Shown: positions 9,621 through 18,720, counted from the stretch's first letter. The stretch: 64,000 bases of DNA from Methylotenera sp. (GCA_017880905.1 JADGRO010000022.1:1-64000); one strand, 5' to 3'. The notes: generated from the sequence alone by a model not told the origin. Numbers and translations are program-made.

Positions 9621-10235
9621 ATGTCAACGAAACTACCTGCCCCCGTGCAACGTCCTAGCACTGGCGTATCTAAAACCATTGCGCCTAAAGCAAGCGCACC
9701 AAAAACAAATGTGATCAAAAGTATGCCCATGCCAGCAGCGCCTTCTGGTTCTAAAACATCGCCGACGGCTGCCTCACCAGCCAATAAACCCGTGGCGAAA
9801 AACCCCGCAGCAAAGAAACCAGTAATAAAAAAAACCATTACTAAAAAACCTGCAGTGAAGAAACCAGCCGCCAAGCCAGTAGTTTCAGCATTAGCAAGAC
9901 CCATTGCAAAGGTGATGGCAAAAACTACTAGTGCGTCTAAACCAAAAGTTACAACCACAAAAGTAAATATTAAAAAAAATGCAAAGAAAGGCACTAAAAA
10001 AACCAAGTCTGAAAAAGTTAAAATGGAGCGTGATAGCTTCACGATGCCCAAAGATGAATACGCGCAAATTTCCATATTAAAAGCGCGTTTATCGAAAATG
10101 GGTCAACCTGCCAAGAAAAGTGAATTGCTACGTGCCGGCATAAAATTACTGGCTGCAATGAGCGACAATACACTTAAAACCACGTTAGCTAAAATCCCTG
10201 TGATTAAAACTGGGCGCCCAAATAAAAAAAGTTGA
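9621..10235 (+). CDS. Lys/Ala/Pro-rich basic protein, histone H1-like, with folded C-terminal domain
   Basis: Protein of 204 residues. Residues 1-130 are low-complexity and rich in K, A, P, S and T, with repeated KKPxxKK and KKTxTKKP blocks like bacterial H1-type nucleoid proteins. The C-terminal part (about 135-195) is ordered: DSFTMPKDEYAQISILKAR, then SKMGQPAKKSELLRAGIKLL. It resembles a short DNA-binding or ribbon-helix-helix-like domain seen in betaproteobacterial homologues. It sits between ppx and the sixA-ppk pair, so a link to polyphosphate or phosphate physiology is possible but inferred. Alternative: a general nucleoid-associated protein. It is the only extremely lysine-rich protein in the window. 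Confidence 0.75.
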   Translation: MSTKLPAPVQRPSTGVSKTIAPKASAPKTNVIKSMPMPAAPSGSKTSPTAASPANKPVAKNPAAKKPVIKKTITKKPAVKKPAAKPVVSALARPIAKVMAKTTSASKPKVTTTKVNIKKNAKKGTKKTKSEKVKMERDSFTMPKDEYAQISILKARLSKMGQPAKKSELLRAGIKLLAAMSDNTLKTTLAKIPVIKTGRPNKKS

Positions 10236-10252
10236 TTTTGCTTGAGGGTGTT

Positions 10253-10753
10253 TTAATTAGGCAGTAAACTCGGCGCTTGTACAGCAATCACATTGTAACA
10301 TGGGTTAGCAGCTGAGGATTGATCTAAAGATAGGCGCAACCACCATACTGCGCCTTTTTTTATATTGAGCTCGGCATCAGAAAACCCCGTTAAATGCGTC
10401 ACTAACTGCCCTAACCAAGGCTGATGACCTACCAACAACACATTTGGTTTGGGTGATTCTAAGCTTGTCAAATCATCTAAAATTGCTTGCAAACTTGCTC
10501 CTGGTTTCAGCACTTGATTGACAGTTATTTTATGATTTAGTGCTTCAGCAGTTTGCACAGCGCGTATGGCAGGACTACACAGCAACATGGTATCTTTGGG
10601 CAAATACTGTTTTAGCCAGTGCGCCATACGCTTGGCTTGACGCTGACCTTTTGCAGTAAGGGCGCGCGCCATATCACTTTCGCCCAATTCAATATATGCA
10701 TCCTCGGCCTCAGCATGTCGCCAAACAATAATATTGTTGAAACCAATTGGCAT
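10253..10753 (-). CDS. sixA: phosphohistidine phosphatase SixA-like
   Basis: Protein of 166 residues in the histidine phosphatase superfamily. The catalytic RHAEAE lies near residue 12, followed by LTAKGQRQAKRMAHWL, LLCSPAIRAVQTAEAL and LLVGHQPWL (second catalytic His). SixA dephosphorylates phosphohistidine on HPt domains or the nitrogen phosphotransferase system. It starts 3 bp after the ppk stop, so it is almost certainly co-transcribed and coupled with ppk. The same pairing is common in proteobacteria. By position it would share the Pho-box control seen before ppk. Confidence 0.88.
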   Translation of the reverse strand: MPIGFNNIIVWRHAEAEDAYIELGESDMARALTAKGQRQAKRMAHWLKQYLPKDTMLLCSPAIRAVQTAEALNHKITVNQVLKPGASLQAILDDLTSLESPKPNVLLVGHQPWLGQLVTHLTGFSDAELNIKKGAVWWLRLSLDQSSAANPCYNVIAVQAPSLLPN

Positions 10754-10756
10754 TTT

Positions 10757-12805
10757 TTAATTGCCCTCATAGCGCTTAATATGTGTTTTTTGTGCACTCT
10801 GCTTATTGGTTTTGCTGCTACCTGGAACTTGGCCTATTTGTAGATATTGACCTCCCTGTCCAAGCAGCCATGCGTCTTCGGTATCGTTTAAATAAGGCTC
10901 AACACATTCTTGCATGATGCGCGTTTGCATTTGCGCATTTGATATTGGCCAAGCAATTTCGATGCGTCGTAGCATATTGCGGCTCATCCAATCGGCACTG
11001 GAAAGCCACATACGTCGAGATCCATTAACCTCAAAATAAAATACACGTGAATGTTCTAAAAACCTTCCAATAATAGAGCGTATTCGAATTCGGCCGTTAA
11101 TGCCCAACGCGTCAACTGGCAAGATACAAGCGCCCCGCACGATTAAATCAATTTCCACGCCTTTCTGCGCGGCACTAACTAACTCTTTCACCAGCACTTC
11201 ATCTGTAAGAGAATTCATTTTAGCGATGATTTTAGCCCTACCTCCGGTCTCACAAGCACGCTTTGCCGCATTAATCTGACGCAGCATTGCACGTTGTAAG
11301 TTAAAAGGTGCCACCAGTAATTTTCGCATGACGGGTAGAGCAACTTGGCTGGTCAGATGCCTAAACACATATTCCACCTCGCGCGTAAGTGTAATATCGT
11401 TGGTGAGCATACAAATATCCGTATACAGTTTTGCAGTAGTGGCATTGTAATTACCCGTTGATAAGTGCGCATAACGCTTAATACGTTTACCCTCTTGTCG
11501 CATTACCAGCAGCATCTTAGCGTGCGTTTTTAAGCCTAACATGCCATACACAATTTGGGCACCAATGGCTTCCAGTGATTCCGCCCAATTAATGTTGGTT
11601 TCCTCATCAAAGCGCGCTTTAATTTCCACCACCACCAACACTTCTTTGCCACGTCGCACCGCCTCTTGCAAAAGGTTTAGCATGCGCGCATCGCTACCAG
11701 TGCGATAAATAGTTTGATGGATTGCCAGCACATTTGGATCATTTACTGCCTCTTCCAAAAACTGAATCACCGAATCAAAATTCTCGTATGGCCTATGAAT
11801 CAGTACATCGCCCTGTTTTAGGCGTTGAAAAAATGATTCTCGCGGAAGTAATTGTTTTGGCCATTGCGGCTTAAAGGCAGCGAACGTGAGCGCTTCACCT
11901 TTTGCAAGATTAATTAATTGTATTAAGCGTCCCAAATTAACAGGGCCAGACACACGATAGAGTGAATCTTGCGGCAAACGAAATTCATTTAATAAAAATT
12001 GTGATAAGCCATCTGAGCACGATTTAGAAACCTCTAGGCGTACCGCCTCACCGTATGGCCTTTGCGCTAACTCATGGCGCAAAGCACTTGGTAAGTCACT
12101 CATATCATCTTCATCCAAGGCTATATCTGAGTGACGTGTTACCCTAAATTGTGAAAAACTCAGTATTTTTCGTCCTGCAAAAAAACTCGCCAGATGTGCA
12201 CCAATGATACTTGTGAGTGTGACAAATTTCTGACTAGGGCCATTTGGTAGCGCGATAACACGTGGCAATATCCTAGGCACGCGAATAATACTGACCGTAG
12301 GCTGGTGATTACCTGCTATTGGAGCAAGCTCCACAATAAAATGTAAAGCTTTACTGGCTACCAGCGGAAAAGGATGTGTAAGGTCCAAGGCAATCGGCAA
12401 CAGCAACGGTTTTACATTCGCTCGAAAATAATTGGCAATCCATTTTTTTTGCGCTGTGGTTCTATTCCCACTTGCCACAATATCTACGCCAGCAGCTTTT
12501 AAAGCCGGCATCAGCTCATTATTAAAGATGTCATATTGGCGAGTGACTAATGCAAGCGCTTGTCTGGAAACTTCATGATAAGTTTTTTCTGTGACAGTAC
12601 CTTTTTTTATGCCATTACGCATCGCTTCTAATTGAGCGTCCATACGCACTTCAAAAAATTCATCTAAATTTGAAGTAACAATACATAAAAACTTTAAGCG
12701 TTCTAGTAGGGGATAATCTTGCCTTTGTGTCAGTGATAACACGCGCTCATTAAAGCTGAGAATACTTAAATCTCGATCTAAAAAATTTAGATTAGGGGTG
12801 GTCAT
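10757..12805 (-). CDS. ppk: polyphosphate kinase 1
   Basis: Protein of 682 residues, the typical PPK1 length. It transfers the gamma phosphate of ATP to polyphosphate. Domains run N (FLDRDLSILSFNERVLSL), H, then two PLD-like C domains. The autophosphorylated histidine lies in KRYAHLSTGNYN, with C2-domain NINWAESLEAIGAQIVYGM and HSRVFYF segments. ATG 12805 has no clear Shine-Dalgarno and sits only 9 bp from an array of four Pho-box-like units, implying a very short leader. It forms an operon with sixA. Confidence 0.95.
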   Translation of the reverse strand: MTTPNLNFLDRDLSILSFNERVLSLTQRQDYPLLERLKFLCIVTSNLDEFFEVRMDAQLEAMRNGIKKGTVTEKTYHEVSRQALALVTRQYDIFNNELMPALKAAGVDIVASGNRTTAQKKWIANYFRANVKPLLLPIALDLTHPFPLVASKALHFIVELAPIAGNHQPTVSIIRVPRILPRVIALPNGPSQKFVTLTSIIGAHLASFFAGRKILSFSQFRVTRHSDIALDEDDMSDLPSALRHELAQRPYGEAVRLEVSKSCSDGLSQFLLNEFRLPQDSLYRVSGPVNLGRLIQLINLAKGEALTFAAFKPQWPKQLLPRESFFQRLKQGDVLIHRPYENFDSVIQFLEEAVNDPNVLAIHQTIYRTGSDARMLNLLQEAVRRGKEVLVVVEIKARFDEETNINWAESLEAIGAQIVYGMLGLKTHAKMLLVMRQEGKRIKRYAHLSTGNYNATTAKLYTDICMLTNDITLTREVEYVFRHLTSQVALPVMRKLLVAPFNLQRAMLRQINAAKRACETGGRAKIIAKMNSLTDEVLVKELVSAAQKGVEIDLIVRGACILPVDALGINGRIRIRSIIGRFLEHSRVFYFEVNGSRRMWLSSADWMSRNMLRRIEIAWPISNAQMQTRIMQECVEPYLNDTEDAWLLGQGGQYLQIGQVPGSSKTNKQSAQKTHIKRYEGN

Positions 12806-12814
12806 AGATGAACA

Positions 12815-12858
12815 TCTTATGACAGTTTATGTACTGAATTATGACAGTTTTATGAAAC
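12815..12858 (-). promoter_or_regulatory. tandem Pho-box array upstream of ppk-sixA
   Basis: Read on the minus strand, four consecutive 11-mers are in phase: GTTTCATAAAA, CTGTCATAATT, CAGTACATAAA, CTGTCATAAGA. The PhoB half-site is CTGTCAT with 11-bp periodicity. If PhoB uses the two distal units, TAAACT inside the proximal units falls 11 bp downstream as a -10. PhoB control of ppk is known in other bacteria; here it is inferred from the motif. Confidence 0.72.
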
Positions 12859-12877
12859 TTACACTTAGCAAACCAGC

Positions 12878-13657
12878 TCAATTTTTTAGTAATTGTTGCA
12901 ACGCCAAACCCGCCGCAATAAAGCCAAATGGTGCGGTGACATTCACGCTTGAGCCATACCCAGCGCAGTTTAAACCTGTAATTGCATTATTATCAACTGC
13001 GCCAAAAGACGCATCACAGGCTGCTTCTGGCTTGATAACCTGTTCATCGGAATATACTGCAACAATACCAAACTTGGTTTTTCCACCTTTAGGAAAGTGA
13101 TGGTCGCGTCGCAATAAATTGCGCATTTTTGCGAGCAATCTATCGCCCGTCACTTTAGCCAAATCAGCCACCTTTAATCTGCTGGCGTCTTGCCTCCCGC
13201 CCGCGCCGCCCGCTGTGATAAGTGATACTTTGTTGACACGACAATAGGCTGCAATTGCTACCTTGGCTTTCAAATCGTCAATTGCGTCCAACACGATATC
13301 GAAACCATGATTGAGCATGTTTTCCACATTTTCTGTCGTGACAAAATCTTCAATTTCATGCACTTTACAATCCGGATTAATGGCTAGAATACGCTGTGCC
13401 ATTGCGCTCACTTTGGCCTTACCAAATTCGCCTTCCAGCGCGTGAATTTGGCGATTCACATTCGATTCGGCAATATTATCGAGGTCAATCAACGTAATCG
13501 TGCCAATTGCGTTACGCGCCAATGCCTCCGCCGCCCAAGAGCCCACGCCGCCAATACCAATTACGCATACATGTGCGGCTTGCAACTTTTGCAAACCAGC
13601 TTCGCCGTAAAGTCGCTTAACGCCACCAAAACGGCGCTCAAAATCTTCGTTATCCAT
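12878..13657 (-). CDS. tcdA: tRNA threonylcarbamoyladenosine dehydratase
   Basis: Protein of 259 residues, an E1/ThiF-family ATP-dependent enzyme that cyclises t6A37 to ct6A in tRNA. It shows the nucleotide-binding GIGGVGSWAAEALARNAIG, then LIDLDNIAESNVNRQIHAL, LDAIDDLKAK, and the C-terminal TAPFGFIAAGLALQQLL. Length and the RFGGVKRLYG N-terminus fit TcdA rather than MoeB or ThiF. Its ATG overlaps the acpS stop by one base (TAATG), indicating translational coupling in the acpS-tcdA pair. Confidence 0.9.
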   Translation of the reverse strand: MDNEDFERRFGGVKRLYGEAGLQKLQAAHVCVIGIGGVGSWAAEALARNAIGTITLIDLDNIAESNVNRQIHALEGEFGKAKVSAMAQRILAINPDCKVHEIEDFVTTENVENMLNHGFDIVLDAIDDLKAKVAIAAYCRVNKVSLITAGGAGGRQDASRLKVADLAKVTGDRLLAKMRNLLRRDHHFPKGGKTKFGIVAVYSDEQVIKPEAACDASFGAVDNNAITGLNCAGYGSSVNVTAPFGFIAAGLALQQLLKN

Positions 13658-14034
13658 TACTTTTCCAATACCACGAACGCAGCGGCTAAATTCTTCTCAT
13701 CACTAATGCTGATGTGGGTTCTCGTGACTTCTTTTGCCTGTAAAAATGCTTGCAATTCAGCCGATAAAATCAAGATTGGCTTGCCCAAATCGTCATGCGA
13801 AACAGTAATATTTTGAAATGTGGCCGGCGCACGCAAACCCGTACCCAGCGCCTTTGCAAACGCTTCCTTTGCCGCAAAGCGCTTAGCCAAAAACCGAGGT
13901 TTTATATGCGACTCCTGATAGCTGGTGAACTCGCTTATCGCGAGTATACGCTCAGCAAACTCATCGCCAAATTGTTCGATTGAAGCCTCAATACGCGCTA
14001 CTTCGACGATATCTGTGCCAATACCAAAAATCAT
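13657..14034 (-). CDS. acpS: holo-[acyl-carrier-protein] synthase
   Basis: Protein of 125 residues, the standard AcpS size. It transfers 4'-phosphopantetheine from CoA to the ACP serine. Motifs: [15 protein letters not shown] (Mg-binding Asp), [15 protein letters not shown] (catalytic Glu/Lys) and [17 protein letters not shown]. Its start overlaps the pdxJ stop by 4 bp. The pdxJ-acpS arrangement is conserved across proteobacteria. Confidence 0.95.
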   Translation of the reverse strand: MIFGIGTDIVEVARIEASIEQFGDEFAERILAISEFTSYQESHIKPRFLAKRFAAKEAFAKALGTGLRAPATFQNITVSHDDLGKPILILSAELQAFLQAKEVTRTHISISDEKNLAAAFVVLEK

Positions 14035-14765
14035 CTTAAACCGGACGCCGCTTCTTTCATAAGCGATTTCATTTCCGCAACCGCGTTATCCCAACCCACA
14101 AATATCGCATGCGCGACAATCGCATGACCAATATTCAGCTCTTCCAAGCCAGGAATCACCGCGATCTCGTGTACGTTGTGGTAATGCAAGCCATGGCCTG
14201 CATTCACAACTAAGCCCAATTTTAGCGCGTGTGCTACCGCATGCTTGATGCGCGCCAATTCTTTAGCTTTTGTCGCTTCATCTTCGGCATCGGCAAAAGT
14301 GCCTGTATGCAGCTCCACCACTGGTGCACCAGCTTTTTTAGCAGCGTCGATTTGCTTAATATCCGGGCCAATAAAAAGTGAAACGCGGATACCGTTTTCT
14401 GCCAACTTTTTGCAAGCGACTTGCACCTTATCAAAATGTACAACCACATCCAAACCACCTTCTGTGGTGCGCTCTTCACGCCGCTCCGGAACCAGGCAAA
14501 CATCTTGTGGCTTGACTTGACAGGCGATAGCGATCATTTCATCGGTCACGGCGAGTTCGAGATTCATCTTAGTTTGCAGCAAAGGTCGAAGTGCAAAAAT
14601 ATCGGCATCTTGCATATGGCGTCTATCTTCGCGCAAATGTAGCGTAATGCTATCCGCGCCCGCTTGCTCGGCGCGCAGTGCGGCCTGCACCACACTGGGG
14701 TATTTGGTGCCACGTGCTTGACGAATCGTCGCAACATGGTCGATATTAACACCTAATTTAATCAT
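14031..14765 (-). CDS. pdxJ: pyridoxine 5'-phosphate synthase
   Basis: Protein of 244 residues, full length. It condenses 1-deoxyxylulose 5-phosphate with 3-amino-2-oxopropyl phosphate in vitamin B6 synthesis. Motifs: [60 protein letters not shown] and [16 protein letters not shown]. It lies between recO and acpS in a leftward operon with a 10-bp gap from recO. Confidence 0.96.
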   Translation of the reverse strand: MIKLGVNIDHVATIRQARGTKYPSVVQAALRAEQAGADSITLHLREDRRHMQDADIFALRPLLQTKMNLELAVTDEMIAIACQVKPQDVCLVPERREERTTEGGLDVVVHFDKVQVACKKLAENGIRVSLFIGPDIKQIDAAKKAGAPVVELHTGTFADAEDEATKAKELARIKHAVAHALKLGLVVNAGHGLHYHNVHEIAVIPGLEELNIGHAIVAHAIFVGWDNAVAEMKSLMKEAASGLR

Positions 14766-14775
14766 TTTTTATTTT

Positions 14776-15507
14776 CTACAACCCTTGTAAGTCAATGAGT
14801 AGCTGCCTTGTATACAGCGGCTTGTCTCCCAAATAATGCGCTAATAAATGACGCATCAATTGCTTGCTTTGGTTTTGTGTTACAGCATCCGCATAATCGT
14901 TTCGTGCCATATCCAACAAGGTTTTACCGCTTAATTGTACGCCACTTTTGATCGCTTTTAATTCACATGCGCCATATTCCGCCTCGTAGCGGTAGGTGTT
15001 ATCAGCCATGATTTCCTGCTCATTTTCGTCTTGCAACAAAGGCACAGCGTAACCCATTTCTTGCAATAACTTCAACTCAAAACGACGTAGCGTGGTCGCT
15101 AAATCCCTGCCTTCTGTCAATGTTCGCATAGTGTTTGTATAATATTCAAACAAGGTTTCATGCGCGTCTTCACGTGGTAATAAACGTAATAAAAGCTCGT
15201 TCATGTAAAAACCGCACATCAGCGCCTCGCCTTTCAGCAAGGTCAAGCCTGCGCTCCAATCGAGGCTATGCAAGGTTTTAAGTTCGTTTTTTCCGGACCA
15301 CGCGCCACTTAACATTTGAAACGATTGCAACATACCGCGCATGGCAGAATGTGGCCTGCGTGCACCTTTTGCCACCGCCGCAATACGGCCGAATTGTTGG
15401 CTGAAAAGCTCAACCACAAGACTAGTTTCTTTAAACGGATAAGTGTGCAATATATACACGGATTGATTGTCTTGACGATGCGATTCAGTTCTAATCGCCA
15501 TTATCAA
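14776..15507 (-). CDS. recO: DNA repair protein RecO
   Basis: Protein of 243 residues. RecO promotes RecA loading and single-strand annealing in the RecFOR pathway. The OB-fold N-terminus reads YILHTYPFKETSLVVELFS, followed by RIAAVAKGARRPHSAMRG. The helical C-terminal domain lacks a strong zinc-cysteine cluster, as in many proteobacterial RecO. An alternative start two codons in (ATG 15501) is possible. The annotated start overlaps the upstream hypothetical by 4 bp. The era-recO-pdxJ order is conserved; the intervening gene at 15504 is the unusual element. Confidence 0.9.
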   Translation of the reverse strand: MIMAIRTESHRQDNQSVYILHTYPFKETSLVVELFSQQFGRIAAVAKGARRPHSAMRGMLQSFQMLSGAWSGKNELKTLHSLDWSAGLTLLKGEALMCGFYMNELLLRLLPREDAHETLFEYYTNTMRTLTEGRDLATTLRRFELKLLQEMGYAVPLLQDENEQEIMADNTYRYEAEYGACELKAIKSGVQLSGKTLLDMARNDYADAVTQNQSKQLMRHLLAHYLGDKPLYTRQLLIDLQGL

Positions 15508-15986
15508 TCGATCTCGGCTAAACTTTGTAACACCTCATCTTCAGCTTTTTGAATTAGCAGTGGCACTAACATTTCTGTGCCAGAAAATAAAATCATCGCG
15601 TATTTAATTTCGTCTTCTGCATGAATTGGTGTGAACTTACCAAAACCATAGCGTGAATTACGCACGAGCTGCCAAGCGCCTTTAGGTTCGACATATTCGG
15701 GTTTATCGAAATGACGCCTAATTTCTTCTGTAGCCAAGCTTTTAAGCGGGTAATCACCATTGTCAGCCAAAATTACCCAGCCCATTTCACCATTTTTGCT
15801 GGTGTTTTTTAACTGGTATAAATACCATTCGCCCTCTTCGTACATATCACCTTCATATACAAGGTGAAACACGTTGTTGATAGCGCCAGTTTTTTTATTT
15901 TTGGTAAAGTAAACGCCTTGGTCGTCCAGTGCTATGGGTTTACCATAAATAGGAAGATTAAAAATGTTATTTTCAGGCATGCTCAA
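15504..15986 (-). CDS. hypothetical protein inserted between era and recO
   Basis: Protein of 160 residues, soluble, with no signal peptide, Cys cluster or membrane segment. It is rich in aromatics and acidic residues: GVYFTKNKKTGAINNVFHL, YEEGEWYLYQLKNTS, GEMGWVILADNGDYPLKSL, and NSRYGFGKFTPIHAEDEI. I do not recognise the family. Stop and start overlap recO and era by 4 bp each, so it is translated as a full member of the rnc-era-recO operon. An alternative start is ATG 15980. Its location suggests a housekeeping RNA, DNA or ribosome-related role, but nothing in the sequence proves that. Confidence 0.8.
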   Translation of the reverse strand: MSMPENNIFNLPIYGKPIALDDQGVYFTKNKKTGAINNVFHLVYEGDMYEEGEWYLYQLKNTSKNGEMGWVILADNGDYPLKSLATEEIRRHFDKPEYVEPKGAWQLVRNSRYGFGKFTPIHAEDEIKYAMILFSGTEMLVPLLIQKAEDEVLQSLAEID

Positions 15987-16867
15987 TATCCTAAACTCTT
16001 TAACGCCCTTTCGTCATCTGCCCAGCCGCTTTTTACTTTCACCCAAGTTTCTAAGTATACTTTACTACCAAAAAGCTTTTCCATGTCTTGGCGTGCTTCG
16101 GTAGAAATTTGTTTCATTTTCTCACCATTTTTACCGATTAACATCGGTTTTTGACTTTCTTTATCCACAATAATCGCCGCAAAAATACGACGTAGATTTT
16201 TTACCATCTCAAATATTTCAATTTCCACAGTCACTGAATAAGGCACTTCATCACCCAACAAACGAAATATTTTTTCACGAATCAGCTCGGCTGCTAGAAA
16301 GCGCTCATTCTTATCAGTGAGTTCATCCTCCCCATAAATGGCGGGCTGTTCGGGCAAATATTTGCGCGTAGAAGCAAGCAATTCATCTAAATGCAAACTC
16401 TTTTTTGCACTGACAGGAATGATACCAACAAAATCATGCAACAAATCAAAACCTTGAATCAACGGCAACAAATTACCTTTATCGCCCATTAAATCGGACT
16501 TATTCACCACCAAAAATACAGGCTTGTCTTTGGGTAGCAAGCTCAACACTTTTTTGTCAGCATCGCCTAACTTCATTGGCTCTATGACAAATAACACTAC
16601 ATCCACCTCTGTGAGCACTTGCGTAACGGTTTTATTGAGCCCTTTGTTGAGCGCATTGAGATGTTTTTGCTGAAAACCTGGCGTATCCACAAAAATGAAT
16701 TGCGTGTCTTCGGTTGTGTGTATGCCGAGCAAGCGATGGCGCGTGGTCTGCGCTTTACGCGAAGTAATCGCTAACTTCGTACCCAAAATATGGTTAAGCA
16801 ATGTGGATTTCCCCACGTTAGGGCGACCTACAATGGCGACTGTGCCACATCTGAAATTCTGCATCAT
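15983..16867 (-). CDS. era: GTPase Era
   Basis: Protein of 294 residues. The GTPase domain carries G1 GRPNVGKSTLLNHI, G3 FVDTPGF and G4 VNKSDLMG. The C-terminal KH domain includes PMLIGKNGEKMKQIS. Era binds the 3' end of 16S rRNA and is needed for 30S assembly. Its start overlaps the rnc stop by 4 bp, so RNase III and Era are coupled, as in E. coli. Confidence 0.97.
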   Translation of the reverse strand: MMQNFRCGTVAIVGRPNVGKSTLLNHILGTKLAITSRKAQTTRHRLLGIHTTEDTQFIFVDTPGFQQKHLNALNKGLNKTVTQVLTEVDVVLFVIEPMKLGDADKKVLSLLPKDKPVFLVVNKSDLMGDKGNLLPLIQGFDLLHDFVGIIPVSAKKSLHLDELLASTRKYLPEQPAIYGEDELTDKNERFLAAELIREKIFRLLGDEVPYSVTVEIEIFEMVKNLRRIFAAIIVDKESQKPMLIGKNGEKMKQISTEARQDMEKLFGSKVYLETWVKVKSGWADDERALKSLGY

Positions 16868-17547
16868 CTACTTATTTTTTCTAAAGCTAACAGTGCTGCG
16901 TGCTGCTCAGCGATACGCCGGCTGGTGCCTTCGCCACTCGCTGTGATGTTGAGTTTTTCAATGATGCATTCTATTTTAAATATTTGCGCATGCGCCTCGC
17001 CATCGACTGAAACCACATTGTAATCCGGCAATTCAATCTTTTTGCCTTGCAAGTATTCTTGTAATTGCGATTTTGCATCTTTGTCGATAATTTTTGGATC
17101 GATATTAGCGAGTTTCTCTTCGTATAACTTGAGCACCAAAGCCTCAGCAGTTGAGAAACCCCCATCCATATATACCGCACCGATGATTGCTTCCAGAGCA
17201 TCCGCTAATATAGACGGACGGCGCCAGCCAGCGCTTTTTAGTTCGCCTTCACCCAGTTTTAGCGCATCGCCAATCCTCAAGCTAATTGCAATTTCAGAGA
17301 GAGTAGATTCCTTAACTAAAGTCGCACGCAGACGACTTAAATCACCCTCTGGCAGTTTTGAAAAACGAATATAAAGTTGACTGGCGATAATGAAATTAAG
17401 CGCACCATCACCCAAAAATTCTAAGCGCTCGTTATTATTAGTAGAAAAACTACGGTGCGTAAGTGCTTGCGTGAGTAGGGCAGCATTTTTAAATCGATAG
17501 CCAATGCGCCCAGTAAGATTATCTATGGCAAGACTATCTAATGGCAT
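16864..17547 (-). CDS. rnc: ribonuclease III
   Basis: Protein of 227 residues. The nuclease signature NNERLEFLGDGALNFII lies near residue 40, with an ADALEAIIGAVYMDGG catalytic block and a C-terminal dsRNA-binding domain (KSQLQEYLQGKK to EGTSRRIAEQHAALLAL). It processes rRNA precursors and structured mRNAs. Second gene after DUF4845 in the lepA-lepB-DUF4845-rnc-era block. Confidence 0.97.
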   Translation of the reverse strand: MPLDSLAIDNLTGRIGYRFKNAALLTQALTHRSFSTNNNERLEFLGDGALNFIIASQLYIRFSKLPEGDLSRLRATLVKESTLSEIAISLRIGDALKLGEGELKSAGWRRPSILADALEAIIGAVYMDGGFSTAEALVLKLYEEKLANIDPKIIDKDAKSQLQEYLQGKKIELPDYNVVSVDGEAHAQIFKIECIIEKLNITASGEGTSRRIAEQHAALLALEKISR

Positions 17548-17559
17548 ACTGCCAATAGC

Positions 17560-17931
17560 TTATTTTGCCGAAGTAGCATTAAAATCCAACAAAACACTGG
17601 CATTGGCCACGATCGGTATAGTTACTTGATATTGAGCTGACACCACATTGCCGGCCTCTCCTTTTTCTATGACTAAATCTGAGCCTTTAATTACGGTAAC
17701 ATAACCAACTTCTGCGCCCTTATTAAATTCATCCACAATGTCTTTTTTGCTCATTTCATTAAAATTGGGTTCATTGGCAATTCTATTAATGATTTTTTTT
17801 ACTCCACCAAATTCAATATATGCAGGAGTAACCTTTATGCCAATTATGGCTATAAAAATTACTGCCGCAATCACTAGTACTAAACCTATAAATGTAATGC
17901 CCTTTTGTCGAGTATTTATCATGGATTGCAT
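17560..17931 (-). CDS. DUF4845 membrane-anchored protein
   Basis: Protein of 123 residues. One N-terminal transmembrane helix (about residues 11-31, ITFIGLVLVIAAVIFIAIIG) is followed by a KVTPAYIEFGGVKKIINRIA segment and a small beta-rich periplasmic domain. DUF4845 sits between lepB and rnc in many beta- and gammaproteobacteria; its function is not established. Spacing of 9 bp to lepB and 12 bp to rnc makes it an operon member. Confidence 0.85.
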   Translation of the reverse strand: MQSMINTRQKGITFIGLVLVIAAVIFIAIIGIKVTPAYIEFGGVKKIINRIANEPNFNEMSKKDIVDEFNKGAEVGYVTVIKGSDLVIEKGEAGNVVSAQYQVTIPIVANASVLLDFNATSAK

Positions 17932-17940
17932 CTCGTCTCC

Positions 17941-18720
17941 TTAATGAACTGAGTTACCAATTCTGCCAAATTTATCAAAATTAAACCAGATAAAAAATGC
18001 TCTCCCTACTAGATTATGTTCTGGCACAAAGCCCCACACGCGGCTATCGGCACTGTTGTCACGGTTATCCCCCATGGCAAAATAATTGCCTTCTGGCACA
18101 GTAATTGTCTCGCCATCTTGTAGTTTAGCACCAGGCGCGTCTGGGTTGTATTGATTTGGAATGTCGTGAATCAAAATATCATGTTGCACATCGCCTAATT
18201 GTTCTTTCGAGCGGCGCGCGCTGATAATATTGGCACCTTGCATTTCATATTCGTAATTATCTTCAAACTTCACATCAAGTTTTTCACCATTAATAATCAA
18301 ATGCTTATCTTGGTATTGAATTTTGTCGCCCGGCAAGCCCACCACGCGTTTAATATAATCGACGGTCGGTTCTGGTGGGTAGTGAAATACAAATACATCA
18401 CCGCGTTTTGGGTGATTCATCTCAAAAAAAGTATTATTCAAAATAGGCACACGTAAGCCATAAGTATATTTATTCACAAGAATATAATCGCCCGCCAGCA
18501 AGGTTGGCATCATCGAGCCGGATGGGATTTTAAATGGCTCCACCAAAAACGAGCGCAGTAGGAACACCAGCAAAATCACTGGGAAAAAGCTTTTGGCGTA
18601 TTCTACGTACCAAGGCTCTGCAATACCTACAGGCCTATTTTTGCGCAAGGCAAATATATCCAACAGCCATATTAAACCTGTTAACGCCAATATCACCACC
18701 ATGAATAACGCGAAATACAT
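17941..18720 (-). CDS. lepB: signal peptidase I
   Basis: Protein of 259 residues, with two N-terminal membrane segments (about residues 2-20 and 48-64). The S26 catalytic Ser is in IPSGSMMPTLLAGDYILVNK and the catalytic Lys in RGDVFVFHYPPEPTVDYIKR, followed by GDNRDNSADSRVWGFVP. It removes signal peptides of exported proteins at the inner membrane's periplasmic face. Three bp separate it from lepA upstream. Confidence 0.96.
   Translation of the reverse strand: MYFALFMVVILALTGLIWLLDIFALRKNRPVGIAEPWYVEYAKSFFPVILLVFLLRSFLVEPFKIPSGSMMPTLLAGDYILVNKYTYGLRVPILNNTFFEMNHPKRGDVFVFHYPPEPTVDYIKRVVGLPGDKIQYQDKHLIINGEKLDVKFEDNYEYEMQGANIISARRSKEQLGDVQHDILIHDIPNQYNPDAPGAKLQDGETITVPEGNYFAMGDNRDNSADSRVWGFVPEHNLVGRAFFIWFNFDKFGRIGNSVH

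Noticed and set aside
9608-10075. Minus-strand ORF of 155 codons rich in Phe, Ala, Gly and Val opposite the basic protein.
   Set aside because: It is the antisense of Lys/Ala/Pro repeats; the plus strand has promoter, AGGAGA and a recognisable domain.
12798-13100. Plus-strand ORF beginning in the Pho-box array, possibly divergent to ppk.
   Set aside because: It runs antisense through tcdA, and its composition gives no sign of a real protein.
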